Origin: Aquipseudomonas alcaligenes MRY13-0052
Lineage (GTDB): Bacteria > Pseudomonadota > Gammaproteobacteria > Pseudomonadales > Pseudomonadaceae
Length of the DNA: 64,000 nt
Assembly (NCBI GenBank): GCA_000474255.1
Contig: BATO01000001.1
Span: 233,773 to 297,772, forward strand
Direction: 5' to 3'
Below the pieces are notes generated by a model, which was given only the letters and a program-made list of their open reading frames with translations, searched no databases and was not told the origin of the DNA. The position numbers and the translations under genes were made by a program. Each line of letters begins with the position of its first letter. Position 1 is the first letter of the stretch. Shown here one piece after another: positions 16,751 through 26,494 of this stretch.

Positions 16751-17374
16751 TCAGCGCGACAGGAAGTCGAACGTCCACAGGCCGTTCGGGCGGCTCAGGG
16801 TCACGTCCACTTCGGTGGCGGTGATGGGCGCCACGTACTGGGTCATGTCCGAGAAGTTCTGCACGATGTAGGTCTGCCCGATCATGGGCGGCGTGGCCAC
16901 CATGAAGTAGAAATTGGGCTCGTACTCGAAGCTCACGGTCATGCGCGAGTCCACCTTGGGCATGGTCACCACCGGGCGGCCGTTGACGTACCAGTTGCTG
17001 TCGAACTGGATGTAGGGGTTGGTCTTGTTGATCACGCCGCACTGCTGCGGGGTGAGTTTTTCCTGGGCCAGCGAGGTGGCCGCCAGTTCCAGCTGCGGCG
17101 ACAGGCCGCCGGGGCTGACGGCCTGCAACAGGCCGCCGGGCAAGGTGGCCTTGCGCCCGGAGACGATCAGGTTGCCGGCCTTCTCGCCATTGCTGGAGAC
17201 GTCGGTCTCGATCACCGCCTCGTAGTCGAACGACTCGGTCGCCCCGGCCGAGCCGGTGAGCACCTGCCAGGCGTGGATGCGGTAGTCGCGCTGCGGGTTC
17301 TGCGGCTTGAGGAAGACCAGCACGGTCTTGCCCTCCATGTCGTCGACAGCGAAGTTCACGTTGAAAGTGGTCAT
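16751..17374 (-). CDS. Unknown protein, tandem paralogue copy 3
   Basis: A 207-residue soluble protein, the promoter-proximal member of the triplicate family. It begins MTTFNVNFAVDDMEGKTVLV and ends NGLWTFDFLSR. The start at 17374 is fixed by homology with the other copies and by AAGGAGAAGGGAACC; an open frame extends to 17509 but is Arg/Gly-rich spacer. It is divergent from the secreted EndoU gene, with 179 bases between the two starts. An ECF-like sigma gene lies beyond EndoU. Function is unknown: the three-copy arrangement next to a secreted nuclease permits an immunity or a storage/structural role, but nothing in the sequence proves either. Confidence 0.85.
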   Translation of the reverse strand: MTTFNVNFAVDDMEGKTVLVFLKPQNPQRDYRIHAWQVLTGSAGATESFDYEAVIETDVSSNGEKAGNLIVSGRKATLPGGLLQAVSPGGLSPQLELAATSLAQEKLTPQQCGVINKTNPYIQFDSNWYVNGRPVVTMPKVDSRMTVSFEYEPNFYFMVATPPMIGQTYIVQNFSDMTQYVAPITATEVDVTLSRPNGLWTFDFLSR

Positions 17375-17553
17375 GGTTCCCTTCTCCTTGGTTCCGTTAC
17401 GGCCCCGACACCTGTCCGGGCCTGCTTCCATGACGGCCGCCCCGCCGACCTGTGAAGTCCTTTCACGGCGCGCCGGGGCGGCGTCACGGATGCGGCGGCC
17501 TCCCGTCATTGCTGCTGGGCACCTTCCGCCCAGCCAAGTAAAGGAGATTCGCC

Positions 17554-18213
17554 ATGGAATGCTTCAAGAGAACCCTGCCCCTGGGGCTGCTGGCTGCCTG
17601 CTGCAGCCTGCCGGCCCTCGCCCAGATCAACTGCACAGCCGGTGCGCCCGGGGTCAACCCGCTGCCTGTGCAGATAGGTGGTGGACTGCCCAATAGCCGG
17701 ATAAACCCGCAGATCAACCAGCGCCACATCTTCTGCGGTGAGATCAACGGGGCGGGCGCAGCGGTGGGCTTCCACTCCCGCCCCGGCAACCATGATCCGG
17801 TCCTGGGAGGTCCCGCAGCGCCTTTCGCTGCACGCATTACTGCGGGGCGAGATTTCTTCGTGCAGCCAGGCATCAACCACCCCGCGCCATATCGTTACCT
17901 CGGCCGTGGCATCCAGGTCGCCAATGCTGGAGTCTGGGTGCCCAAGGCGGGGGCTGGAGTCTCGACCTTCTACCCCGACAGTTGCACCCAGGTGCAGGTC
18001 GTCGAATCGATCCGCTACGCCTACACCCACCCCATCCAGGGCGTGGGTCCTGTTGGCGGCCCCAACTTCTTCACCGGGCCTTCAGCACCTTCGGTGGGGG
18101 CTGTGAACTACTGCGTTGGCGAAAACGGCAACCCCTTCACCATCGGCGGCTTTCTCAACAACATCGGGGGGCTCTGGACCATCAACAGCGCCTACCCCAT
18201 CGGCAACTTCTGA
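17554..18213 (+). CDS. Secreted EndoU-family ribonuclease
   Basis: A 219-residue protein with a Sec signal peptide (MECFKRTLPLGLLAACCSLPALAQ) and a domain that matches bacterial EndoU nucleases. The motifs are NQRHIFCGEI (first His), AVGFHSRPGNHDP (second His), VWVPKAGAGVSTFYPDSCTQ (conserved Lys and Ser/Thr-Phe-x-Pro) and VVESIRYAY. EndoU enzymes cleave RNA and occur as toxin tips of CdiA and other polymorphic toxins. Here the domain stands alone behind a cleavable signal, so it is exported to the periplasm or beyond. AAGGAG lies before the ATG. Six cysteines remain after cleavage, compatible with disulfides. No standard immunity gene is recognised beside it. Confidence 0.83.
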   Translation: MECFKRTLPLGLLAACCSLPALAQINCTAGAPGVNPLPVQIGGGLPNSRINPQINQRHIFCGEINGAGAAVGFHSRPGNHDPVLGGPAAPFAARITAGRDFFVQPGINHPAPYRYLGRGIQVANAGVWVPKAGAGVSTFYPDSCTQVQVVESIRYAYTHPIQGVGPVGGPNFFTGPSAPSVGAVNYCVGENGNPFTIGGFLNNIGGLWTINSAYPIGNF

Positions 18214-18218
18214 TCGGT

Positions 18219-18247
18219 CGGCCCGCCCCTTGTGGGGCGGGCTTTCC
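18219..18247. terminator. Bidirectional terminator between EndoU gene and sigma factor
   Basis: GCCCGCCCC TTGT GGGGCGGGC is a perfect 9-bp hairpin followed by TTTCCG, lying between two convergent genes. The T run favours termination of the EndoU transcript. Confidence 0.75.
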
Positions 18248-18257
18248 GTTTCACCTC

Positions 18258-18839
18258 TCAGCCCTCGTTGCCCGCCTCGCACAGGGTGCCCAGCCAGTCC
18301 CGCAACTGCCGGCGCGCCAGCTGCACGCGCTTGCGCAGGTTGGGCTCGCTGACGTGCAGCAGGCCGGCCAGGTCCACGTACTCCACACCGCAGATGCAGT
18401 GCTGCTCCAGGGCCTGGCCGAGCTTGGGTGGCAGCCGGTGCAGCGCCTTGTCCAGCACCTCCACCGCCTCCTGCAGGCAGGCCTGGCGCTCGGGGCCGAG
18501 CTGCTGCGGCTGCCAGGCGGCGTTGTCGTGCAGTTGCTGGTCGAGCCAGTCGAGGTTGCAGGTCGAGGGCGTGCTGCGCAGCCGGTCGATGCAGTGGTTG
18601 CTGGCTACCCGACGCAACCAGGCCGGCACGTTATCCACAGCCTCCAGCCGCCCGGGTTCGCGCAGCAGCAGGGTGAACAGGCGCAGGCGCAGCTCGCTGA
18701 GGGCGTCCTCCGCATCGTGGGGGTTGCGCGTCAGCTGCTGGCAGCGCTTGCGCATCAGGGGTTCGTGGTCGATGAGAAATTTCCATAGCAGTCTCCGCTG
18801 CGTGCCCTGCTCCAGGCTCGCGTCCAGGTTGCTCGCCAT
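18258..18839 (-). CDS. RNA polymerase sigma factor, ECF-like
   Basis: A 193-residue sigma-70 family protein. The sigma-2 region is seen at about 15-85 (LWKFLIDHEPLMRKRCQQLT, then DAEDALSELRLRLFTLL and PAWLRRVASNHCIDRLR). A sigma-4-like helix-turn-helix sits at about 130-180 (LPPKLGQALEQHCICGVEYVDLAGLLHVSEPNLRKRVQLARRQL). I chose the ATG at 18839, which is spaced properly from AAGGA; an in-frame ATG two codons upstream overlaps that site. No anti-sigma factor or TonB receptor is next to it, so it is not an iron-starvation sigma. Its neighbours, the EndoU gene and the triplicate genes, are natural candidate targets, but no promoter match could be tested. Confidence 0.85.
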   Translation of the reverse strand: MASNLDASLEQGTQRRLLWKFLIDHEPLMRKRCQQLTRNPHDAEDALSELRLRLFTLLLREPGRLEAVDNVPAWLRRVASNHCIDRLRSTPSTCNLDWLDQQLHDNAAWQPQQLGPERQACLQEAVEVLDKALHRLPPKLGQALEQHCICGVEYVDLAGLLHVSEPNLRKRVQLARRQLRDWLGTLCEAGNEG

Positions 18840-19289
18840 AACCATTCCTTGATCCTTCTAAATGCCGGTGGCGACGGTGCTGCACTGGCAGTCCTTGCCA
18901 GACCGGCCGGAGCAAGCAGGACGAAGGCGTGCCCGGGTTTGTGAAGGGGTTTCTAACAGGCGGGGCGAGCGCTGCGGCTATGACGTGAGGTGATTTCAGG
19001 CGCAGGGGCCGGGGCAGGGTGGTCAGGGCGTTTGGCGGCCTGGTGCGCGTGGCACAGCCCGGGGCGTGGCGGCTTTCGTAGGATGGCGTAGAGCGAAGCG
19101 AAACCCATGGGGCGGGGAGCGGCAGGCGGAACTCCAGCAATGCCCGGGGTGATGCTATCGAACGATGAGGACGGGAGAAGGCGAGGGTGGCCATGGTGGG
19201 CGAGCAGCGCCCACCACTGAACCAGGAGGCTCAGCCGGCCATTGAGGGGAAGCGGCCGACGGCGGATGCGTCGACCGCATGCAGCGGGG
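18840..19289. other. Intergenic region with a dispersed repeat, no gene seen
   Basis: This gap of 450 bases lies between the sigma factor and the cytochrome gene. It contains one copy of the dispersed CGTAGGATGG...GCGAAACCCAT repeat (19077-19109). Open frames across it are Arg/Pro-rich shadows. The sigma factor promoter must lie at its left end. Confidence 0.55.
19077..19109 (+). repeat. Dispersed intergenic repeat, GTAGGATGG...GAAACCCAT family
   Basis: This copy reads CGTAGGATGGCGTAGAGCGA then AGCGAAACCCATG. Related copies occur at 25394, 25459 (inverted), 30258, 43412, 47873, 48014, 48154 and 57814, always outside genes. It is a REP-like family common in Pseudomonas intergenic DNA. Confidence 0.8.
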
Positions 19290-19595
19290 TTACTGGAGGG
19301 TGACGATCCACTCGGCGAGGACCTTGGCCTCTGCCTCGCTGACGGCGTTGGCCGGCATCGGGATGGGGCCCCACACGCCCTTGCTGCCGGTGAGGATGCT
19401 GTGGCTGATGTGCGCTGCGCCGTCGGCGCCGTACTTGGCCGCCACCTTCTGGAAGGGTGGGCCCAGCACCTGCTTGTCGATGGCATGGCAGGCCACGCAC
19501 GACTTGGCCTTGAACAGCTCTTCACCGGGGCTGGCCATGGCGTTGGCCTGGGCCAGCAGCCCGCCGAGCAGCAGGGCAACCAGTGCTTTGTTCAT
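19290..19595 (-). CDS. Cytochrome c551 (NirM-like)
   Basis: A 101-residue periplasmic monohaem cytochrome c. It has a signal peptide (about 1-19, cleavage after ANA), the haem motif CVACH at about residue 33 and an axial Met in GVWGPIPMPANAVS. The length and the C-terminal helix VLAEWIV are those of the cytochrome c8/c551 family, which donates electrons to nitrite reductases. It is divergent from nirQ, with an ANR/DNR box between them, so it likely feeds the nirK enzyme encoded at the far end of this cluster. In P. aeruginosa the homologue nirM sits next to nirS, which is absent here. Confidence 0.93.
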   Translation of the reverse strand: MNKALVALLLGGLLAQANAMASPGEELFKAKSCVACHAIDKQVLGPPFQKVAAKYGADGAAHISHSILTGSKGVWGPIPMPANAVSEAEAKVLAEWIVTLQ

Positions 19596-19693
19596 GAACG
19601 TCTCCTCAGGGCTGGGCGCCTGTGCGCCGGTCGGTTGCGCCGGTTTTTCCCGGCGTCTGCGGCGATTCTAGGAGCGCTCCGCTGGGGCACCGC

Positions 19694-19707
19694 TTGATGG
19701 CGATCAA
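19694..19707. promoter_or_regulatory. ANR/DNR (FNR-type) box, cytochrome c551/nirQ
   Basis: TTGAT-GGCG-ATCAA is a perfect match to the consensus TTGAT-N4-ATCAA. It lies in the divergent region 83 bases before nirQ and 99 bases before the cytochrome start, so it may control both under low oxygen and nitric oxide. Confidence 0.9.
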
Positions 19708-19789
19708 GAACTTCGCGCATCGCGCTTGAGCCCCTCGGCCGGGCTGGCTAGCGTGCCCAGCCGTAACCCGAACGGAGAATCGCCCCGCC

Positions 19790-20587
19790 ATGAACGCTCC
19801 TGTCCAGAACACCCCGCCGCTCTTCTACCAGCCGACCGGCAACGAGGTGGCGCTCTTCACCGAGGCCGCCGCCCAGGGCATGCCGGTGCTGATCAAGGGC
19901 CCCACCGGTTGCGGCAAGACCCGCTTCGTCCAGCACATGGCCCAGCGCCTGAACCGACCGCTGTACACCGTGGCCTGCCACGACGACCTGTCGGCGGCGG
20001 ACCTGGTCGGCCGCCACCTGATCGGCAGCGACGGCACCTGGTGGCAGGACGGCCCGCTGACCCGCGCGGTGCGCGAGGGCGGCATCTGCTACCTCGACGA
20101 AGTGGTGGAAGCGCGCCAGGACACCGTGGTGGTGCTGCACCCCCTGGCGGACGATCGCCGCGAACTGTTCATCGAGCGCACCGGTGAATCCCTGGTGGCA
20201 CCGCCCGGCTTCATGCTGGTGGTGTCGTACAACCCCGGCTACCAGAACCTGCTCAAGGGCATGAAGCCCAGCACCCGCCAGCGCTTCGTCGCCCTGCGCT
20301 TCGACTACCCGACGCCCGACGCGGAAGCCGGCATCATCGTCCGCGAAGCCGGTGTCGCGCCGGAGCGGGCGCAGCGCCTGGTGCAACTGGGTACCGCCCT
20401 GCGCCGGCTCGGCCGCCAGGAACTGGAAGAGGTCTGCTCCACGCGCCTGCTGGTGCTCGCCGCACGCCTGCTCAACGCTGGCGTGGCCCCCCGTGACGCC
20501 TGTCGGGCCGCTCTGGCCGAACCGCTGTCGGATGACGAGGCCACGGTGGCAGCGTTGATGGACCTGGTCGATGTCCACTTCGCCTGA
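19790..20587 (+). CDS. nirQ: Denitrification regulatory AAA+ ATPase NirQ/NorQ
   Basis: A 265-residue MoxR-type AAA+ chaperone that, together with NorD, activates nitric oxide reductase. Walker A is IKGPTGCGKTRFVQHMA (about residues 35-50), Walker B is GGICYLDEVVEARQD, and sensor 1 is VVSYNPGYQNLLKGMKPSTRQR. The strong match along the length, including CHDDLSAADLVGRHLIG, identifies NirQ/NorQ. It is the first gene of a nirQ-nirO-nirP run and overlaps nirO by 17 bases. A perfect ANR/DNR box lies upstream. Confidence 0.95.
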   Translation: MNAPVQNTPPLFYQPTGNEVALFTEAAAQGMPVLIKGPTGCGKTRFVQHMAQRLNRPLYTVACHDDLSAADLVGRHLIGSDGTWWQDGPLTRAVREGGICYLDEVVEARQDTVVVLHPLADDRRELFIERTGESLVAPPGFMLVVSYNPGYQNLLKGMKPSTRQRFVALRFDYPTPDAEAGIIVREAGVAPERAQRLVQLGTALRRLGRQELEEVCSTRLLVLAARLLNAGVAPRDACRAALAEPLSDDEATVAALMDLVDVHFA

Positions 20588-21164
20588 GGCCGCTGCCAGC
20601 GCCCGGCACCTGCCGGGCGACCTGGCGATGTGGTTCTTCATCCTCGCCGAGCTGACCGTCTTCGCCATCCTCATCATCGCCTTCGCCGTGGCCCAGCGCC
20701 TGGACGTGGAAAGCTTCCGCGCCGGCCGTGCGCAGCTGGACCTGTCCACCGCCCTGGCCTTGACCCTGACGCTGCTCAGCGCCGGTTTCTGCGCGGCCCT
20801 GGCGGTGCTGCGGGTGCGTCGCCAGCGGCAGGGCCAGGCGGCCATCCTGCTGGGTGTCGCGGTGCTGCTGGGGCTGGTCCATGTGGCATTGAAGTCCGCC
20901 GAGTACCACCACCTCGCCACGCTCGGGCTGGGCCTGGAATACAGCACCTTCTTCACCCTGTTCTGGCTGATCACCGGCTTCCACTTCCTGCATGTGTGGC
21001 TGGGGCTGGTGATCCTCGGCTGGATGCTCCTGCGCTGCCTGCGCGGCGCGTATCGCGACGGCGAACTCGGCGGGCTGGAGTCCGGAGCGCTGTATTGGCA
21101 CATGGTCGACCTGGTCTGGGTGGTGCTGTTCCCGCTGGTCTACGTACTGGCGCCCGGGCCATGA
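20571..21164 (+). CDS. nirO: Cytochrome c oxidase subunit III-like protein NirO/NorE
   Basis: A 197-residue inner-membrane protein with five predicted helices and subunit III-like sequence (LPGDLAMWFFILAELTVFAIL, then EYSTFFTLFWLITGFHFLHVWLGLVILG and YWHMVDLVWVVLFPLVYVL). NorE/NirO proteins accompany NO reductase and support its activity, but are not essential subunits. The start ATG lies inside the nirQ 3' end and its stop overlaps the nirP start (ATGA), so the three genes are translationally coupled. Confidence 0.92.
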   Translation: MSTSPEAAASARHLPGDLAMWFFILAELTVFAILIIAFAVAQRLDVESFRAGRAQLDLSTALALTLTLLSAGFCAALAVLRVRRQRQGQAAILLGVAVLLGLVHVALKSAEYHHLATLGLGLEYSTFFTLFWLITGFHFLHVWLGLVILGWMLLRCLRGAYRDGELGGLESGALYWHMVDLVWVVLFPLVYVLAPGP

Positions 21165-21409
21165 AGGCGCTGCTGCTGGCCTGGCTGGCGATGTTGCCCA
21201 TGTCCGTCGCCGGGGTCTGGCTGGGGCACCGCGAGCCGGCCGCGCTGCTGCCGGTGGCGGCGATCCTCCTGCTCGGCCTGGGCAAGGCCTGGCTCATCGC
21301 CCTGCGCTTCATGGAGCTGGGGCACGGCCCTCGGCTGTGGCGTTCGCTGCTGCTCGGCTGGCCGCTGCTGCTCACCGGGGTGATCTTCGCTCTGCACGCA
21401 ATACCCTGA
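21161..21409 (+). CDS. nirP: Cytochrome c oxidase subunit IV-like protein NirP/NorF
   Basis: An 82-residue membrane protein with three hydrophobic segments (LLLAWLAMLPMSVAGVWLG, LLPVAAILLLGLGKAWLIAL and LLLGWPLLLTGVIFAL). The middle segment, GKAWLIALRFMELGHGP, is the subunit IV-like signature of NorF/NirP. It begins in an ATGA overlap with nirO and ends the nirQOP operon; norC follows with its own ANR/DNR box. Confidence 0.9.
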   Translation: MKALLLAWLAMLPMSVAGVWLGHREPAALLPVAAILLLGLGKAWLIALRFMELGHGPRLWRSLLLGWPLLLTGVIFALHAIP

Positions 21410-21451
21410 TTTTTCTCAGGAAAAATACCCGACTGGAACAATCGGTCTTTC

Positions 21452-21465
21452 TTGATTGCCATCAA
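21452..21465 (+). promoter_or_regulatory. ANR/DNR box upstream of norCB
   Basis: TTGAT-TGCC-ATCAA is a perfect consensus site, centred about 65 bases before the norC ATG. It fits activation by DNR at the norCB promoter, the classic DNR target in Pseudomonas. Confidence 0.93.
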
Positions 21466-21523
21466 GCGAGGTGCCTGGGGGCGGTTCCTACAATGGCCAC
21501 GCAACCGTGACCCAGGAGGGCCC

Positions 21524-23385
<1,862 letters not shown>

Positions 23386-23399
23386 GGGCTTACCGATCC

Positions 23400-23426
23400 G
23401 GGCCCGTCTTCTGTGACGGGCCTTTC
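23400..23426 (+). terminator. Hairpin after norB
   Basis: GGCCCGTC (23401-23408) pairs with GACGGGCC (23415-23422), followed by TTT. The short T run makes it a weak or partial terminator, which would lower norD expression relative to norCB. Confidence 0.65.
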
Positions 23427-23512
23427 GCGTTATCGCAGCCATCGGCAGGCCGCATCTGCCGGTGGCTCGAATCACTCCCTACCCCCAACCCTCTCCGAGG
23501 AGGCAGGTGCCC

Positions 23513-25360
23513 ATGACCCTTCACCTCGAAGTCGAAGAAGGCTTCGGCCGCGCCTGGCACCGCTTCATCACCCGCCGTGCCAGCCCGGAATTCGACGAGG
23601 CGGCCGTCCCCCTGGACGCCATGCGCCGCAGCCTGCTCCTGCTGTTCCGCGGCACCGGCGGCGAGGCCGGTGTCGGTGTGGAAGCGGCCAGCGCCCGCGA
23701 GCTTCTGGTGCGCCGCAGCCTGCTGCAACAGGTGGCCGGTACCTGCCAGCAATTGCCGGTGGCCTGGTTCGATGCCGACTCCCTGCGCCTGCCCGCGCAG
23801 CTGGCCGTCTACCCCGATGTCGAACTGAACCGCGAGCTGTACCGCTGGCTGGCGCTGCTGGCCGCCCACAGCCAGCCGATGCGCCACTGGGCGCGGGACA
23901 ACCAGGCCTGGACCCTCGCCGTGCTCGAACGCTACCCGCTGCTGCGCCCGCGCTACCAGCGCCTGGTGGAGGCACTGCTGAGCCTGCGTCCCGACCCTGC
24001 CGCCTTGCCCCCCGCCGAAGCGGCCCTGGAACGGGCGCTGCAACAGGCCCTGCACAAGCCGGGCAGCCTCGAGCGTCTGCCCTGCAGCGAGAAGGCCCCC
24101 TGGCCGCTGCCACTGTGGCTCTACCCGCCGCAACGCCTGGCCGCGCCACAGCATGCCGAACTGGTGGACGGCGACGAGCAGGGCCGCTCCGCCCACAGCG
24201 AGGCCAAGGGCCAGGCACGCAAACGGGCCGAACGCAGCGGGCAGGACCCCGGTCGCGGCGGCTTGCTGCTGTTCCGTCTGGAGAACCTGTTCAGTTGGTC
24301 CGAGCACGTCGAGCTGGACCGCGCCGGTGACGACAGCGAAGACCTCGATGCGGCCAAGGTCGCGGACGATCTGGACCACCTCAGCCTGTCGCGGCAGCGG
24401 CAGAAGAAGGGCGGCGGGCTGAAGCTCGACCTCGACCTGCCCGCCGCCGAGTTCGACGACATTCCCCTGGGCGAAGGCATCCGCCTGCCGGAGTGGGACC
24501 ATCGTCGCCAGCAACTGCTCGCCGACCATGTCTGCCTGCAGCCGATGCTCCCGCGTGATGCCCAGCCGGCACCGTTGCCGGATGCCCTGGCGGCCATCGC
24601 ACGGCGCCTGCGCCGGCAGTTCGAAAGCCTGCGCCAGCAGCCGCAGTGGCTGCATCGCCAGCCCCAGGGTACGGAGCTCGACCTCGACGCCTGGTTGGAT
24701 TTCAGCGTCGAGCGGCGCCTGGGGGCGTGCAGCGAGCCGGGGCTGTTCCGCGAACGTCGGCAGGCCCGGCGTGACCTCGCCTGCCTGCTGTTGGCGGACC
24801 TGTCCATGTCCACCGATGCGCACATCGACAACCAGCACCGGGTCATCGACCTGATCAGCGACAGCCTGCTGCTGTTCGGCGAAGCGCTGCAGGCGGTGGG
24901 TGACCGCTTCGCGTTCTACGGCTTCTCCTCGCTGCGCCGCCACCAGGTGCGCATGACCCAGCTGAAGAGCTTCGACGAGCGCCACGACGACACCGTGCGT
25001 GGCCGCATCCGCGCGCTGCGCCCCGGCTACTACACCCGCATGGGCGCCGCCATCCGCCGCGCCACGCAACTGCTGCTGGAGCGCAAGGAGCGCCAGCGCC
25101 TGCTGCTGATCCTCACCGACGGCAAGCCCAACGACCTGGACCGCTACGAAGGCCGCTACGGCGTCGAAGACACCCGCCAGGCCGTGCTCGAAGCACGCCG
25201 CGCCGGGCTGCTGCCGTTCTGCATCACCATCGACCGCGAAGCGGCGGACTACCTGCCCTACCTGTTCGGCAGCCAGGGTCACCTGCTGATCAACGACCCG
25301 GCGCAGCTGCCCGTGCGCCTGCCCCAGCTCTACCGCCAGCTCACCCAGCGGCAGGGGTGA
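23513..25360 (+). CDS. norD: Nitric oxide reductase activation protein NorD
   Basis: A 615-residue cytoplasmic protein with a C-terminal von Willebrand A domain that works with the NirQ/NorQ ATPase to mature NO reductase, probably in iron insertion. The VWA MIDAS motif is LLADLSMSTDAHIDNQHR (about residues 425-440), followed by GDRFAFYGFSSLRRHQVRM, RPGYYTRMGAAIRRA and LILTDGKPNDLDRYEGRYG. The N-terminal half is Leu/Arg-rich and helical, and a charged linker sits around 235-330. The ATG at 23513 has GAGGAGG upstream. The length matches the family. Confidence 0.95.
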   Translation: MTLHLEVEEGFGRAWHRFITRRASPEFDEAAVPLDAMRRSLLLLFRGTGGEAGVGVEAASARELLVRRSLLQQVAGTCQQLPVAWFDADSLRLPAQLAVYPDVELNRELYRWLALLAAHSQPMRHWARDNQAWTLAVLERYPLLRPRYQRLVEALLSLRPDPAALPPAEAALERALQQALHKPGSLERLPCSEKAPWPLPLWLYPPQRLAAPQHAELVDGDEQGRSAHSEAKGQARKRAERSGQDPGRGGLLLFRLENLFSWSEHVELDRAGDDSEDLDAAKVADDLDHLSLSRQRQKKGGGLKLDLDLPAAEFDDIPLGEGIRLPEWDHRRQQLLADHVCLQPMLPRDAQPAPLPDALAAIARRLRRQFESLRQQPQWLHRQPQGTELDLDAWLDFSVERRLGACSEPGLFRERRQARRDLACLLLADLSMSTDAHIDNQHRVIDLISDSLLLFGEALQAVGDRFAFYGFSSLRRHQVRMTQLKSFDERHDDTVRGRIRALRPGYYTRMGAAIRRATQLLLERKERQRLLLILTDGKPNDLDRYEGRYGVEDTRQAVLEARRAGLLPFCITIDREAADYLPYLFGSQGHLLINDPAQLPVRLPQLYRQLTQRQG

Positions 25361-25393
25361 GCACCGCAAGGTCGGGGGCGTCGAAGAGGTATT

Positions 25394-25489
25394 CGTAGGA
25401 GGGGGCGGGCGGCGTTCCGCGAGGTACGAAACCCATGCTGCTTCGGCGCTCGGTCCTGATGGGTTTCGCTGTGCTCTACCCATCCTACG
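25394..25489. repeat. Inverted pair of dispersed repeats between norD and the zinc-ribbon gene
   Basis: One copy of the GTAGGA...CGAAACCCAT family (25394-25436) faces an inverted copy (25459-25489, ATGGGTTTCGC ... CCATCCTACG). Together they form a large imperfect stem between two convergent operons, the usual place and layout of a REP doublet. They may terminate or stabilise transcripts. Confidence 0.75.
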
Positions 25490-25520
25490 GGCTCGTTCTC
25501 GATGGGGTTCGCGGTGTTGG

Positions 25521-25706
25521 TCAGCGTGGCAGCCAGAGCATCATCACCAGGCAGAACACCGCGAGCATCACGCAGTACCAGCGGAAGCGCTGCAGCCGGC
25601 GCTGGCGCGCCAGTGCCTGGCCGACCGGCAGTGACATGCCGCACTGGGGGCAGTCGTCGTCGTGGTCGTCGCTGCTTTCGTACTGGCAGTACAGGCACTG
25701 GCGCAT
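25521..25706 (-). CDS. Small zinc-ribbon membrane protein, DnrP-like
   Basis: A 61-residue protein with two CxxC pairs near the N-terminus (CLYCQYE and CPQCGMSLPVGQAL), a zinc-ribbon arrangement. A single C-terminal hydrophobic helix follows (WYCVMLAVFCLVMMLWL), ending in LPR, so it is likely a membrane-tethered small protein. It starts three bases after the dnr stop and is therefore co-transcribed with dnr. Similar small proteins next to dnr in pseudomonads have been labelled DnrP; their role is not established as far as I know. Confidence 0.8.
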   Translation of the reverse strand: MRQCLYCQYESSDDHDDDCPQCGMSLPVGQALARQRRLQRFRWYCVMLAVFCLVMMLWLPR

Positions 25707-25709
25707 GGC

Positions 25710-26393
25710 TTATTCGAACTGTTCCAGGCGGGGGATATCGAGCACCTGCACGGTGCGCCCGTCCAGGTCGATGATGTGCTCGTCGATCAACCGGCGCAGC
25801 ACGCGGGAGAAGGTTTCCGGCTGGATCGACAAGTGCCCGGCCACCAATTGCTTGGCCATGGGCAGCTCGAAGCGGTGGGCCTCATCGCCCAGGTGGTTCA
25901 GCTGGGTCAGCAGGTAGCGCACCACGCGGTGGGTGGAGTTCTTCAGCGACAGCGTTTCGATTTCGTTGATCCGCCGGTGCAGGCGCACGCACAGGGTGGC
26001 GAGCAGGGAGAAGGGCAGCTGCGGGTTGCTGTGCAGCAGCTCCATGTAGGTGCGGTTGGCGAAGCGGTAGACCTGGGTGGGCTCCAGCGCCTGGGCCGAG
26101 GCCACGTAGTCGGGGGTGTCCATCAGCATCATGGCTTCGGCGAAGGTCTGGCGGCTGCTGACCACCTCCAGCACCTTCTCCTGGCCTTCCGGGGTCAGGC
26201 GGAAGATCTTCACCGCACCGGAGATCACGAAGTAGAACGCGTGCGCGGGCTCGCCCTGGAGGAACAGCTTGTCGCCCTTCTCCAGGTTGAGCAGCGCGCT
26301 GCTGGCCAGCAGGTGCTCCAGCTGTTCCTCGTTGAGCACGTTGAACAGGTGGTGGCCACACAGAATCTGGTGGTGGACGCGATGCGCGTGCAT
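25710..26393 (-). CDS. dnr: Crp/Fnr-family NO-responsive regulator DNR
   Basis: A 227-residue activator of nir and nor genes that senses NO through bound haem. The cNMP-like sensor domain (about 15-130) includes GEPAHAFYFVISGAVKIFRLTPEGQEK and TFAEAMMLMDTPDYVA. The dimer helix contains EIETLSLKNSTHRVVRYLL, and the helix-turn-helix is LVAGHLSIQPETFSRVLRRL, whose recognition residues (ExxSR-like) predict TTGAT-N4-ATCAA binding. It lacks the N-terminal cysteine cluster of ANR, as expected for DNR. I chose the ATG at 26393 (MHAHRVHHQIL) by match to P. aeruginosa Dnr length. No box is evident directly upstream. Confidence 0.95.
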   Translation of the reverse strand: MHAHRVHHQILCGHHLFNVLNEEQLEHLLASSALLNLEKGDKLFLQGEPAHAFYFVISGAVKIFRLTPEGQEKVLEVVSSRQTFAEAMMLMDTPDYVASAQALEPTQVYRFANRTYMELLHSNPQLPFSLLATLCVRLHRRINEIETLSLKNSTHRVVRYLLTQLNHLGDEAHRFELPMAKQLVAGHLSIQPETFSRVLRRLIDEHIIDLDGRTVQVLDIPRLEQFE

Positions 26394-26494
26394 GGCGGGG
26401 CGTTCCTGGGCAGGGGAAATCCCGCCAGTATGCACGCCGCCTCCCGAGGGGGTGATGAGGCAGGCTGTCACGGGTCGCACCTCCGGTGCGTTCT

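Noticed and set aside
14697..17374. Assignment of the triplicate family to AidA/PixA inclusion-body proteins
   Set aside because: Size and soluble character are similar, but I could not match the characteristic sequence motifs, so the family is left unnamed.
21452..21523. Longer NorC starting at 21452
   Set aside because: That start codon is part of the perfect ANR/DNR box, and the extra residues are not found in the family. The ATG at 21524 has a good ribosome-binding site.
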